Below are positions 43,472 through 52,780 of a stretch of DNA of 64,000 bases, piece by piece; position 1 is the stretch's first letter; each line of letters opens with the position of its first letter. Below the pieces are notes generated by a model. The model made no database searches. It had not been told where the DNA came from and was given only the letters and a program-made list of their open reading frames with translations. Where the stretch lies: assembly GCA_964577975.1 (NCBI GenBank), contig CAZOBB010000199.1:20953-84952 (forward strand). Reading direction: 5' to 3'. The stretch is from JAOZMY01 sp964577975. Lineage in GTDB: Bacteria > Desulfobacterota > S145-22. The position numbers and the translations under genes were made by a program.

Positions 43472-44053
43472 CTACTGAGGCCATCGGTATATCCATTTCC
43501 CAATGTCATCCCCATGCAGAGAGTTATCCGTATCGTCCGTTTCGAATTCCCCGTTGGGACCAGCCGAAAGGATCCAACTATAATATGTATTTCCATCGGA
43601 GGGTTGAGTCATCGCCTTCGTCGACAGGACGTACATGTGTCCCCACGGATCCATGGGATCTTTATCTAAATAAGGACCATGCCATCCGATAAGGGAGGAG
43701 GCATCCCATGAAGGATAGCGATCATTTTCGTTAATACCAAAATGAAACCACATACGATCACGTGGCGCTGCATACAAATCCTGTCCCCTTTCACCATTCC
43801 CCGCCCATGTATCACCGCTATATAAAACACTCACCCAGTTACGGACTCCATCACTCCTACGCGTAGGAAACTCTTTCGTATCACTTCTGAAATTCGTGGT
43901 TGCCGTGGCAATCGCGTTGATGTCCGACCATGCCCGTGTAATATCTGCTTTTTCCATTTGATTAATCGCGATTGGAACCAACACCGCCACCACCACCGCT
44001 ATAATGGCTACTGCTATGAGAATTTCAAGTAATGTAAAACCTCGACGATTCAT
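43472..44053 (-). CDS. Pseudopilin 2 (GspG-like)
   Basis: A 193-aa prepilin with the short leader MNRRG^FTLLEI and a hydrophobic stalk helix. Its head has LIGWHGPYLDKDPMDPWGHMYVL, then ILSAGPNGEF and the terminal HGDDIGKW, the GspG-type calcium-loop pattern. Glu5 is present. The ribosome site AAGGAG lies 5 nt before the ATG. Gaps of 11 and 9 bp separate it from its neighbours. Confidence 0.88.
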   Translation of the reverse strand: MNRRGFTLLEILIAVAIIAVVVAVLVPIAINQMEKADITRAWSDINAIATATTNFRSDTKEFPTRRSDGVRNWVSVLYSGDTWAGNGERGQDLYAAPRDRMWFHFGINENDRYPSWDASSLIGWHGPYLDKDPMDPWGHMYVLSTKAMTQPSDGNTYYSWILSAGPNGEFETDDTDNSLHGDDIGKWIYRWPQ

Positions 44054-44062
44054 GCTTTCTCC

Positions 44063-44674
44063 TTATTGACTAAACGAGGAAACCAGAAACCCGATGTCAT
44101 CTCCCGGCGGAGGAGTAGGATCACTATTCAAGGGTCCTTTCGGATCCGTATCGATATTTTCATTTGGGCCCGCCGAGATCACCCATGCTTGCCCCGGATC
44201 CGCTCCCGCAGCACTCCAGTTACCATCCCACAAAGAACCGATGGACACATAATAATGGTTTCCCCACGGATCCGCCTTGATGGTTCCAAGATACGGCCCC
44301 TTCCAGCCATCATAGTTTGGATTATTCAATAAAAGCTGATTCTCGAGTGTGTCATGTTTAAACGTCGTCGTCCAATATGTATTCCGTATGGCGGAAGGCA
44401 CATCCCCCTTTTCAGATTCCAAGATATATACATCCGGATTGCGATTCACATAATTGGCATTCGTAGAGTAAGCGGGCCAATATGGCTTCACGTCGATATG
44501 AAAATTCACGATCGCCGTTGCGATAGCCTGTGTGTCTTTTGCCGCGGTGGTAAGTCGTGCATCGTCGATGTTTCTGACAGCTACAGGGATCAACATTGAG
44601 GCCAGGATGGAAATAACCGCCAAAACGATGAGCACCTCCATAAGAGTAAATCCCCGAGAAATTCCCTTTTTCAT
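44063..44674 (-). CDS. Pseudopilin 3 (GspG-like)
   Basis: A 203-aa prepilin with leader MKKGISRG^FTLMEV and stalk helix. The head contains YDGWKGPYLGTIKADPWGNHYYV, AWVISAGPNENIDT and PPGDDIGFLV. Length and motifs match the sibling set. The ribosome site AGGAG overlaps the stop region of pseudopilin 4. Confidence 0.88.
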   Translation of the reverse strand: MKKGISRGFTLMEVLIVLAVISILASMLIPVAVRNIDDARLTTAAKDTQAIATAIVNFHIDVKPYWPAYSTNANYVNRNPDVYILESEKGDVPSAIRNTYWTTTFKHDTLENQLLLNNPNYDGWKGPYLGTIKADPWGNHYYVSIGSLWDGNWSAAGADPGQAWVISAGPNENIDTDPKGPLNSDPTPPPGDDIGFLVSSFSQ

Positions 44675-44683
44675 ATCTCACTC

Positions 44684-45328
44684 CTATTCAGGTCTGCATG
44701 GTGAGGTTGTCGACCCTTGGTAAATCAACAGGCCAATATCGTCTCCAGCCAATTGACCATCCGGAGCCCCCCGGCTCCCTCCTACCCTTGCTGAGGTATC
44801 CAATCGATTATCAGGGCCCGCCGAGATCACCCACACGTAGGGCCACAGGAAATTATTCAAGCAATGAGCATAACCAATAACCGTAACGATGTAACTCCTT
44901 CCCCAGGGATCCAGTTTATCTGAGGCCAAATAGGGTCCCGCCCAATTATCATAATGATTCGCCGCTCCCGGCTTGTTTTGGATTAGATGATTGAACAGGG
45001 GCTCGTTACGGCTCGATGCCGTGTATCCAGTCGTATCGGAAAACCCGTAGGTCGGCTGGACAAATGATTTACTCGAATAGACCAGATAGAGATGATTGGT
45101 ATAATAATCCCCACTATCAGGTAGGTGGGGGTACTTTCCCGTGTGATACCTCAAATTCGTCACGGCGGCGGCAATGGCTTTAACGTCCGCCTTGGCAGCC
45201 GAGATCTTTGAGTCATCAATATTCTTGATAGCCAACGGCACCAACGCCCCAGCCAAGATTGATAGTACGGCAATTACAACAATGGCTTCGATCAGTGTAA
45301 AACCTTCCTTTTTATACCATCGTTCCAT
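44684..45328 (-). CDS. Pseudopilin 4 (GspG-like)
   Basis: A 214-aa prepilin with leader MERWYKKEG^FTLIEA and stalk helix. The head contains WAGPYLASDKLDPWGRSYIV, VWVISAGPDNRLDTS and LAGDDIGLLI, ending in a short Cys-containing tail (SPCRPE). ATG 45328 follows GGAGG at 5 nt; an upstream extension to 45379 has no site. It is the first of this block, 153 bp after gspF. Confidence 0.88.
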   Translation of the reverse strand: MERWYKKEGFTLIEAIVVIAVLSILAGALVPLAIKNIDDSKISAAKADVKAIAAAVTNLRYHTGKYPHLPDSGDYYTNHLYLVYSSKSFVQPTYGFSDTTGYTASSRNEPLFNHLIQNKPGAANHYDNWAGPYLASDKLDPWGRSYIVTVIGYAHCLNNFLWPYVWVISAGPDNRLDTSARVGGSRGAPDGQLAGDDIGLLIYQGSTTSPCRPE

Positions 45329-45481
45329 TTTTACCTCCAATTGACCACGAACTTCCGCTATTTTTTTAGCAATATTCATGCCTAATTATTAATTACCTTT
45401 GTCTAAGGCCATATCGCCTTTTCCACGGTAAGACCAGAGATTTTCCCACATAATTTGTAGTATTCCCAACATCATCGAAGG
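45329..45481. other. Intergenic gap between gspF and pseudopilin 4
   Basis: About 150 bp between the gspF stop and the pseudopilin 4 start. I find no convincing promoter, hairpin or sigma-54 site. Short open frames are present but unlike any family. It may be a remnant or an untranslated spacer. Confidence 0.4.
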
Positions 45482-46684
45482 CTATTTGGTAATAACCCCC
45501 ATCATTTGGTAAAGCGGGAGGAACATGGATAGCGCCATCAACAACACAACGGATGCAAGAAAAACGATAACCAACGGTTCAAAAATGGCAAAAACCCTCT
45601 TGATGGTCGTGGGAACTTCTCGATCATAATAGGCCGACACCTTATCAAGGGTCTCTTCCATGTTCCCCGTAGATTCTCCAATCGCCACCATCCGCACCAC
45701 CAATGGCGGGAATTGAGGAAATTCTCTCAAGGTATCGGACATAAACTCCCCCGCCTGGACTCGAGCACGCATCAGTCGGACAATATCCGAAAGGACGACA
45801 TTCCCTATAACCTTTTCCACGATAAGAAGTGATTGTGTAATATCCACACCCGCTCGGATAAGGGCTCCTAGATAATGGGAAAATCTCGAAAGATTAATTT
45901 TAAGGATCAATGTTCCAAAGATGGGAATCCTCAATTTCATCCGATCGATCACGTGTCTGCCCGCATCCGTCTTTTGGAAAATTTTGAAAAAGACGACCAA
46001 AAGGACCACCCCTATTATCAGATAGAGCCAATCGTGGACCAAAAAATGGCTAATGCCCATTACGACCCGGGTCGGAAGCGGAAGAGGCACATTCGCCTTC
46101 TCAAAGATAGCCGTAAATCTTGGAAATACAAAGGTCATCAATAAAATCACCAATCCCGTCACCGCCACCAGCACAATAGTGGGATAAATCGTCGCCTGTC
46201 GAATATTGGATACAAGCTCCTCTTGCCACTCCAGGAATCCCACCAAATCCTTTAATACGGCATCCAAATTACCGGTGGCTTCCCCTGCCCTCACCACGCT
46301 AACGTAAAGATCCGAAAAGGCGTGTGGATGCTTCTGAAGTGCCTCCGAAAGGCTAGAGCCCGCCTGTATAGAAAAACGGACCTCCTCCAAAATCTTTTTG
46401 AAGTTTCGATTTCCTGTTTGCTCTATCAAATCGTTGAGCCCCTGGATAATAGGAATTCCTGCCGAGACAATCGTTTGGAGATGGACCGTAAAGGTAAGAA
46501 GATCCTTGCGTTTGATCTTTTTGCGAAAACTAAATTCCCTCGGAGGGGCTGTTTCCTTCGCCGTGACGAGATAGAGATTCATTTGCCTAAGATTGTTTTG
46601 CAATGCCTGCTCCGTCTCGGCATACAAACTTCCCGACACCTCTTTCCCGCTGAAATCCACCGCTTTGTATTTAAAAAGGGGCAC
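45482..46684 (-). CDS. gspF: GspF/PilC-type inner-membrane platform protein
   Basis: A 400-aa polytopic protein with two T2SF domains. The first has MPLFKYKAVDFSGKEVSG and LTFTVHLQTIVSAGIPIIQGL, the second FSHYLGALIRAGVDITQSL. Three hydrophobic segments end with PLVIVFLASVVLLMALSMFLPLYQMM. It forms the platform on which GspE powers pseudopilus growth. The start is GTG 46684 directly after the gspE stop codon. Confidence 0.95.
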   Translation of the reverse strand: MPLFKYKAVDFSGKEVSGSLYAETEQALQNNLRQMNLYLVTAKETAPPREFSFRKKIKRKDLLTFTVHLQTIVSAGIPIIQGLNDLIEQTGNRNFKKILEEVRFSIQAGSSLSEALQKHPHAFSDLYVSVVRAGEATGNLDAVLKDLVGFLEWQEELVSNIRQATIYPTIVLVAVTGLVILLMTFVFPRFTAIFEKANVPLPLPTRVVMGISHFLVHDWLYLIIGVVLLVVFFKIFQKTDAGRHVIDRMKLRIPIFGTLILKINLSRFSHYLGALIRAGVDITQSLLIVEKVIGNVVLSDIVRLMRARVQAGEFMSDTLREFPQFPPLVVRMVAIGESTGNMEETLDKVSAYYDREVPTTIKRVFAIFEPLVIVFLASVVLLMALSMFLPLYQMMGVITK

Positions 46685-48346
46685 TTATGCCACCACCCTT
46701 TCCACTTCTTCCAATGTCGTCATGCCTGCCTTCGCTTTTCGAAGGCCATCTTGTTCCATTGTGACAAACCCCTCCCCAAGGGCAGCCTTTTTGATTACCT
46801 GACTATCTTTTCCTTCCATAATGAGGGCTTCCAGCGTAGGGGAAACCCGAAGAATTTCGAAGATACCTATACGCCCTCGGTAGCCGGTATTCCTACATGA
46901 CGCGCATCCCCTTCCATGATAAAAGGTTACTTCCGAATCGGGGGGAATCTTAAAACGCCTCAAAAGACGTTCTTCCGGTGTATAGGGTTCTTTGCAATGG
47001 GGACAGATGGTTCGAACCAGTCGCTGGGCAATCACTGCGATAAGGGCAGAGGCCAGGAGAAAAGGTTCCACATTCATGTTGATAAGCCGAGGAATACTCC
47101 CTACCGCATCATTCGTATGAAGTGTCGAAAGCACCAAATGACCGGTCAAAGCGGAGCGAATCGCCATATCCGCCGTCTCTTGATCCCTCATCTCCCCTAT
47201 GAAAATGACGTCTGGATCATGCCGAAGAATGGAACGAAGCCCCGTCGCAAACGTAAGACCCGCCTTCGGATTAATTTGCGTCTGGCGGATGACGGTGAGC
47301 TCATATTCCACTGGGTCTTCCAATGTAATAATAGAGCGTTCCAAGCTGTTGATATGACTCAATGTCGAATAGAGGGTCGTTGTCTTCCCACTTCCCGTCG
47401 GTCCTGTTACCAAAATGATACCATGAGGGCGACGAATTAACTCCTTGTACATCTTGACGTGTTCAGGGGAAAACCCCAGGCGGTCCAATCCCAAAATCAA
47501 ATTTTCCTTGTCGAGAATCCGGAGAACAATATCCTCTCCATAGATGGTCGGCATGGTAGAGATCCTCAAATCGATATCACGTTTGCCCATGTGAAACAGT
47601 ATCCGACCATCTTGGGGCACCCGGTTTTCCGCTATATTCATACCCGACATGATTTTTATTCTGGCAACCAAGGCGGCTTGAAGGATCTTCGGCAGTGAGA
47701 TTCCTTGCTGCAGAATACCATCAACTCTGTATCTCGTTCGCACGACCTGCCTTTCTGGTTCGATATGGATATCCGTGGCTCGTTGTTTGATTCCGTCAAG
47801 AATTAAATGATCCACCAACCGTATAATGGGAGCGGATCCCACCTCTTCCCCCAACGCTGGAGCCCCCTCAGACTCGGCGATTCTTACGGCCTCCTGGATA
47901 ACCTCCTCGATGGACTGGAGCTTTCCGTAGTACTGGTCGATCGCCTGCTGAATGTCACTTTCACTGGCAGCCTTTACCTCGATAAAATAACCTGTCATCT
48001 GCTGCAACGCATCAATGGTAGGAAGATCAAAGACATTTGCCATGGCTACCGTAAGGGTATCCCCTTCCACGGAAAGCGGAATCAACAGATTCTCCCTCGC
48101 AAACGACTCAGGGACAAGTTTCACGGCCTCCGCATCAATTAAATAATCTTTCAAATCCACATATCCGACGCCGGATTGCATCGCCAAAGCGGTTTGTACC
48201 GCCTCCTGCGTCGCGAAGCCGAGGGAATGGATTACCTCTCCTAAATACTTCCCCGTCCGTTTCTGTTCTTTCAGAGCCACATCAAGTTGATCGGGTGTTA
48301 TAACCCCCATTTTTACAAGGCGCTCCCCCAATTTACCCTTTGTCAT
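46685..48346 (-). CDS. gspE: GspE/PilB-type assembly ATPase
   Basis: A 553-aa hexameric ATPase. The N-terminal GspE_N domain (LGERLVKMGVITPDQLDVAL) is followed by the N2 domain ATDIHIEPERQVVRTRYRVDG, Walker A GPTGSGKTT at 315-323, the Asp box EDPVEYEL and Walker B DVIFIGEMRDQETAD. Two C-x-x-C pairs (CPHC and CASC) form the zinc-binding arm. It drives pseudopilus extension. ATG 48346 follows AAGGGAGGAG and lies inside the end of the upstream TPR gene. No retraction ATPase (PilT) is seen in the locus. Confidence 0.95.
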   Translation of the reverse strand: MTKGKLGERLVKMGVITPDQLDVALKEQKRTGKYLGEVIHSLGFATQEAVQTALAMQSGVGYVDLKDYLIDAEAVKLVPESFARENLLIPLSVEGDTLTVAMANVFDLPTIDALQQMTGYFIEVKAASESDIQQAIDQYYGKLQSIEEVIQEAVRIAESEGAPALGEEVGSAPIIRLVDHLILDGIKQRATDIHIEPERQVVRTRYRVDGILQQGISLPKILQAALVARIKIMSGMNIAENRVPQDGRILFHMGKRDIDLRISTMPTIYGEDIVLRILDKENLILGLDRLGFSPEHVKMYKELIRRPHGIILVTGPTGSGKTTTLYSTLSHINSLERSIITLEDPVEYELTVIRQTQINPKAGLTFATGLRSILRHDPDVIFIGEMRDQETADMAIRSALTGHLVLSTLHTNDAVGSIPRLINMNVEPFLLASALIAVIAQRLVRTICPHCKEPYTPEERLLRRFKIPPDSEVTFYHGRGCASCRNTGYRGRIGIFEILRVSPTLEALIMEGKDSQVIKKAALGEGFVTMEQDGLRKAKAGMTTLEEVERVVA

Positions 48347-49205
48347 GACTTCTCCTCCCTTTTGGTGGTACCACTAACGGATCCGTGCTGCTATGAACGC
48401 GATAATCCTTCGGATCGAGGAAGTAATATCCTCCAAATGGCTCTTTCGGAAGCGTCTCAATAAATCCCTTCTCCACGAGCGCGTTCAAAGAGGTGGGATA
48501 GGCATGGTACACTTCCTGATAGCGATGTACTAAACGTTGAAGTGTCTGAATATGCCTAAGTTGCACAATTCTCAATCCAAATTCCCTCTTCAAATCTTTT
48601 CTTTTTGTGGTGTCATAGAAATTCTTGAGAACTCGTATGGCCGATTCAATATCCCCCGCTTGCGTGTAAAAACGACTGGCAAGTGAAGGCACAAAAGGTG
48701 GATGGCCCGGTTTCGTGCTCGCAATCTCATAATATTTCCCCGCCTGCTTGAAATCCCTGAGGTAGTAATGGTAATAAAATCCGACCATCTCCGGAAGTTT
48801 CCAGTTATCCGGGAAATATTTCATCCCTTTTTTAAGCAGCCGAATCGCATCCTGAACATCGGGGAGAAGGCTCGACCCATACCAATAGACATCAAAATAA
48901 AGGGGATCGAGATCCGTCGCCAGATTAAGTAAAGGGACCATCCATGGAAAACGAAACCCCCGTTTTTTGTAATGGCTTCCAAAATAGATGGCCCCTTTGA
49001 TCCAAACGAGATCGGCAGCAAGCCCCTCGAAATCAAGGCTGATGAGCCGCAACAGTTCTGCTTTCGGGAGAAATACGGGATTATCGAAGGAAGGATACGC
49101 CTTTCTGAGGGACGTCAATTTCACATTACACACGACGGCTCCTATCAAAAAGAGGAGAGGAATGGTCACTCTTTTCACAGCCTTATGGAAGAATCGCAAA
49201 AGCAT
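48333..49205 (-). CDS. TPR-containing single-pass membrane protein of the secretion locus
   Basis: A 290-aa protein with an N-terminal membrane helix (KRVTIPLLFLIGAVVCNVKL) and helical repeats at about 80-215 (YFDVYWYGSSLLPDVQDAIRLLKKGMKYFPDN). The C-terminal segment (YQEVYHAYPTSLNALVEKGFIETLPKEPFGGYYFLDPKDYRV) resembles the head of GspG-type pseudopilins, including the P-x-x-P-F-G-G-x-Y part. It may therefore mimic or bind pseudopilins. I chose ATG 49205 over GTG 49220 for its AAGGTG site. No named family is recognised. Confidence 0.75.
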   Translation of the reverse strand: MLLRFFHKAVKRVTIPLLFLIGAVVCNVKLTSLRKAYPSFDNPVFLPKAELLRLISLDFEGLAADLVWIKGAIYFGSHYKKRGFRFPWMVPLLNLATDLDPLYFDVYWYGSSLLPDVQDAIRLLKKGMKYFPDNWKLPEMVGFYYHYYLRDFKQAGKYYEIASTKPGHPPFVPSLASRFYTQAGDIESAIRVLKNFYDTTKRKDLKREFGLRIVQLRHIQTLQRLVHRYQEVYHAYPTSLNALVEKGFIETLPKEPFGGYYFLDPKDYRVHSSTDPLVVPPKGRRSHDKG

Positions 49206-49233
49206 TGCCCCACCTTCCACGGCGTCTCATTCC

Positions 49234-49995
49234 TTAAAAATCCTTTCTATTCAGAATCCAGATGGCTATCCACAAAACCACCACGACAAAAGCGATTCCA
49301 TATAAACACCCATACACCAAATGAAGAATGGGAATAGGAACGTTATGCACGACTTCCGTCTGAACACTCAAAAGATCAAAATTGGGGAAAAGATAATAGA
49401 GCCCTATGGAAACGTAGTGGTAAATCCCTTCCTTATGGGCAAAGATTTCTCGAACCTCTGTGGTCGTGTGCCCAATGACAAAGATAGCCAGCACCAAAAA
49501 AGGGGTCAGCGTCGGTGATATAAACAGAAAAAAAAGGCACAGAAAGGAAAGAAGGATCGCCATTTCAATCGCCGTGAGCCCCACGGACAGAAAAAGAACC
49601 CACTTAAAGGTGTGGCTGTACAGGAAGAGAATCAAAAGAATGATCCCTGTAAATGCGACCATATTCGCGTAAAGGAGACCAAGCAATCCCAAAAATCTCC
49701 CCAAGAGATAGCGGGCCCGGCTGATGGGTTTGCTCAAGATGAAAAAAACCGCCGGTGTTTCCATATCCTTTCCCACCACCTCGCTGCCAACAAAAAGGAT
49801 GAGAAGGAGGGTGAAAAAGGAGACAGTAGCAAGCCCCACATCCTGTATAATCTTTGTCGGATCCCCCACTGTCATCTGGTTCAACACGACGGTGCTCAAC
49901 ACCAACAGAGCAGCAAAAAACAACAATGTGTAAAAAACGCGGCTTCTCACGCCTTGTAAAAAGGTCAATCGAGATAAGCACACTACCTCACGCAT
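49234..49995 (-). CDS. ABC-2 type transporter permease
   Basis: A 253-aa membrane protein with six hydrophobic segments. It opens REVVCLSRLTFLQGVRSRVFYTLLFFAALLVLS and contains VGSEVVGKDMETPAVFFILSKPISRARYLLGRF, the usual ABC-2 permease pattern. It pairs with the ATPase gene that overlaps it by 8 bp. An exported substrate is not evident. Its placement between pseudopilin 5 and gspE is unusual. Confidence 0.87.
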   Translation of the reverse strand: MREVVCLSRLTFLQGVRSRVFYTLLFFAALLVLSTVVLNQMTVGDPTKIIQDVGLATVSFFTLLLILFVGSEVVGKDMETPAVFFILSKPISRARYLLGRFLGLLGLLYANMVAFTGIILLILFLYSHTFKWVLFLSVGLTAIEMAILLSFLCLFFLFISPTLTPFLVLAIFVIGHTTTEVREIFAHKEGIYHYVSIGLYYLFPNFDLLSVQTEVVHNVPIPILHLVYGCLYGIAFVVVVLWIAIWILNRKDF

Positions 49996-50743
49996 GATTC
50001 TCCACTACCTCGGAAAAACGCCGATCCAAAAATTCTGGAGTGGCTTCTTCGGGAAGACCGAAAACTTCTTCGATCGTCCCCTGCTTAACCAGCCTTCCTT
50101 CGACAATTAACCCCACTTCATCGCACAATGACCTCACATCCGCCAAGATATGGGAGGAAAAAAAGATGGTACACCCCTCTTTCTTCGCTTCGTTCAAAAT
50201 CGCCGTAACCACTTGGCGGCCTGAGGGATCAAGCCCAGACAAAGGTTCATCAAGAATCAAAAGCGCTGGTGAATTCAATACCGCCTGCGCAACCCCAAGG
50301 CGCTGAATCATTCCTTTCGAATAGGTGGAAACCCTTTTATCCTTCGCCTCAAGGAGACGGACACGCGCCAAAAGCTCGTGTGCTCTCTCCGTTACCTCCG
50401 TCCCTTTCATTCCTACCATTTGCCCCGCCCATAGCATAATCTCCCATCCCGTCAAGGTTGGAGGAAACAAAGGATTCTCTGGTAAAAAACCTATGGATAC
50501 CCGTGCTGTAGGAGTGCTACACGTCTTCCCCAACAAAAAGATCTCCCCTTCCGTGGGGAGGGTAAGCCCCATCATCATCTTGATCGTGGTAGTCTTTCCC
50601 GCGCCATTAGGACCAAGGAAACCAAAAACCGTTCCCTTTCTTACTTCCAGACTCAGGTCCTTGACGGCCCACCGACCTTTCTTTTTACCCCCCTGCCGAA
50701 AGGTAAAGCGCTTTGATAGATCCCGTAAGGAAATGGGAACCAT
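49988..50743 (-). CDS. ABC transporter ATPase (CcmA/ABC-2 type)
   Basis: A 251-aa nucleotide-binding protein with Walker A GPNGAGKTT, Q-loop GFLPENPLFP, signature TYSKGMIQRLGVAQAV, Walker B LLILDEPLSGLDP and H-loop FFSSHI. This is the DrrA/CcmA export-type ATPase. ATG 50743 lies 1 bp after the pseudopilin 5 stop, so it is cotranscribed with pseudopilins. Confidence 0.92.
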   Translation of the reverse strand: MVPISLRDLSKRFTFRQGGKKKGRWAVKDLSLEVRKGTVFGFLGPNGAGKTTTIKMMMGLTLPTEGEIFLLGKTCSTPTARVSIGFLPENPLFPPTLTGWEIMLWAGQMVGMKGTEVTERAHELLARVRLLEAKDKRVSTYSKGMIQRLGVAQAVLNSPALLILDEPLSGLDPSGRQVVTAILNEAKKEGCTIFFSSHILADVRSLCDEVGLIVEGRLVKQGTIEEVFGLPEEATPEFLDRRFSEVVENHA

Positions 50744-50744
50744 T

Positions 50745-51443
50745 TTATTTGATCATCGTTCCTATATCGTCACCACCGTCCGCTACTGAGATGGGAACAC
50801 TATTGATTTCGCCCGTCTGGGGATTTCCAAGAGGACTTCCCACAGGGGTTTCAATCGTCCCGTTCGGTCCTGAGGAAATAATCCAGCATTGATCATAAAT
50901 GTATGAGCCCCGCCCATAGTAAAGGGCAAGAACATTACAATAATATTTGTGTCCCCACGGATCGGCCGGAACCGTTTTGAGATACGGTCCGTTCCACCCC
51001 TGCACATCGGTCAGAGACAGACCGGGAGGCGCACCGGGTTTTGTCGGATACTGCGTTGTTGCCGATCCCCCGATATGATTGAGAACCAACTGGTTTCGAA
51101 AAGTATCGCCCCTACCAGCCGCGTTGGACCACGTCACCCATTCATCTGTCCCTCCCCCATGGGTCGCCGCATGTTGACCCTGGTTGCTGAAAAGAACATA
51201 AAGCCCATCGTTCGTTTTCGACGTCCCGTTGGTACCATCATTGGACGTAGGCCATCTTCCCGTATCTTTGTAAAAATCACCAATGGCTGCCGCGATGGTA
51301 TTCACATCTGCCCGCGCTTTCGAAATCTTGGCATCCTTTATATGTTTCGCGATCTGAGGCGCTAGAATAGCAGCAAGGATGGCAATCACTGCAATCACCA
51401 CAATAACCTCGATCAAAGTAAACCCCTTGTCTCTCTTGAACAT
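50745..51443 (-). CDS. Pseudopilin 5 (GspG-like)
   Basis: A 232-aa prepilin with leader MFKRDKG^FTLIEV and the stalk IVVIAVIAILAAILAP. The head has VQGWNGPYLKTVPADPWGHKYYC, CWIISSGPNGTIET and terminal DGGDDIGTMIK. ATG 51443 is preceded by AAAGGTG and further by AGGAGGG; the extension to 51500 overlaps pseudopilin 6. It is the last of the second block, followed by the ABC genes. Confidence 0.88.
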   Translation of the reverse strand: MFKRDKGFTLIEVIVVIAVIAILAAILAPQIAKHIKDAKISKARADVNTIAAAIGDFYKDTGRWPTSNDGTNGTSKTNDGLYVLFSNQGQHAATHGGGTDEWVTWSNAAGRGDTFRNQLVLNHIGGSATTQYPTKPGAPPGLSLTDVQGWNGPYLKTVPADPWGHKYYCNVLALYYGRGSYIYDQCWIISSGPNGTIETPVGSPLGNPQTGEINSVPISVADGGDDIGTMIK

Positions 51444-51465
51444 TTTCACCTTTCCCTCCTTTATT

Positions 51466-52098
51466 TCATTTAACCCTAAAAACAATATCATCGCCTCCAA
51501 TCGTTATGTTGTCGTTTTCCTGGGCAATTTCCGTCTCCCATGTCTTGTTTTCCCCCGCACTGATGACCCATACAACTTCCCCTTCAGGATGATATGCGGT
51601 CAGATACGCCACATTGATACTGTAATGGGTTCCCCACGGATCCGCCGTGATCCTACTGATATAGGGCCCATGCCACAATTGAGTATCATAATGGTTCACG
51701 GGGGGGGCATTCCGGATTAGATGATCCTCCATGCGATCAATCCGCTCTGCCGGCCATCCTCCAACCGCATTCCAATCCTGCGTGGTTCCCCCCGATGTGG
51801 CACCGTCTTGGCCATATCCCACCAAAAGATAAAGATGATTGTTTGCGTCGACCGGCCTTGCTCCATCGATCAACAGCGGCCACACTTTTACATCCTTAAA
51901 GAAATCACCCACCGCCGCCGTGATAACCTTCACATCACCTACCGCACGAGAGACCTTGGCATCTTTGATATTCTTGGCAATCACGGGAGACAAAATCGCC
52001 GCAAGGATGGCAACCACAGCGATGATCACCACCACTTCAACCAGGGTAAAACCTTTTTCCTTTATTGCCTTTCGCGCCGCGGTCGTTTTTATCCTCAT
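51466..52098 (-). CDS. Pseudopilin 6 (GspG-like)
   Basis: A 210-aa prepilin with the longer leader MRIKTTAARKAIKEKG^FTLVEV. The head has LWHGPYISRITADPWGTHYSI, VWVISAGENKTWET and TIGGDDIVFRVK. The ribosome site is poor: TTGGA touches the ATG. Translation may depend on the stop of pseudopilin 7, 9 bp upstream. Confidence 0.87.
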   Translation of the reverse strand: MRIKTTAARKAIKEKGFTLVEVVVIIAVVAILAAILSPVIAKNIKDAKVSRAVGDVKVITAAVGDFFKDVKVWPLLIDGARPVDANNHLYLLVGYGQDGATSGGTTQDWNAVGGWPAERIDRMEDHLIRNAPPVNHYDTQLWHGPYISRITADPWGTHYSINVAYLTAYHPEGEVVWVISAGENKTWETEIAQENDNITIGGDDIVFRVK

Positions 52099-52107
52099 TC
52101 CAATTTG

Positions 52108-52764
52108 CTATTGAGGTTTCCGCACACAGATTCTAAACCCAATATCGTCCCCCATGATCTCTTCTTCCGGCGTCCCATTATCAAAGGGGGTCGACCACAA
52201 ATGATCGGGACCCGCCGACAACACATACACATGATGACGCTCCGTCCCCCCATACGTGTTGCCGGGGAAATATTGAGCATTCACCACATACGATCGTCCC
52301 CACGGATCATTCAGGAGTTGATGATCGATGTAAGGGCCATTCCACTTAAAATCCCCTGTGACAGGATAATCTTCTCCTGCTTGTCCTTCACCCGATGAAC
52401 CTGTATCATCATCCGGGTTGTTATAATAGAGATAATCATACATCGGCTTTGAGGGATTATAGTTTCCCCACCTGACTGCATAGGTTCCTGCCCCTGACGC
52501 TACCCCAGTCGGTACTGTGGTGGGGTCTCCCAAGATACGCCTCACACGACCTGACGGACCATTGGCATTGGTATATGGCCACCATCCCGTATCTTTATGG
52601 AGATCTGCAATGGCAGCCCCAATAACGAGAACCTCATTTCTCGCGCGTGAAATACGCGAATCCTGAATCTGTTTCGCAATCGTGGGCGTCAAGATTGCTG
52701 CAAGAATCGCCACCACGGCGATGACCACAATCACTTCAATTAGCGTAAATCCTTTTTTGCCCAT
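52108..52764 (-). CDS. Pseudopilin 7 (GspG-like)
   Basis: A 218-aa prepilin with the shortest leader, MGKKG^FTLIEV. The head has FKWNGPYIDHQLLNDPWGRSYVV, VYVLSAGPDHLWST and IMGDDIGFRICV. ATG 52764 follows GGGAGAGGG; a TTG just before it is less likely. The stalk is nearly identical to pseudopilin 8. Confidence 0.88.
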   Translation of the reverse strand: MGKKGFTLIEVIVVIAVVAILAAILTPTIAKQIQDSRISRARNEVLVIGAAIADLHKDTGWWPYTNANGPSGRVRRILGDPTTVPTGVASGAGTYAVRWGNYNPSKPMYDYLYYNNPDDDTGSSGEGQAGEDYPVTGDFKWNGPYIDHQLLNDPWGRSYVVNAQYFPGNTYGGTERHHVYVLSAGPDHLWSTPFDNGTPEEEIMGDDIGFRICVRKPQ

Positions 52765-52780
52765 CAAACCCTCTCCCTTT

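Noticed and set aside
45329..45481. Possible remnant of a ninth pseudopilin before pseudopilin 4
   Set aside because: No FTLxE motif, stalk or DPWG segment is found in any frame, so there is no support for a pseudogene.
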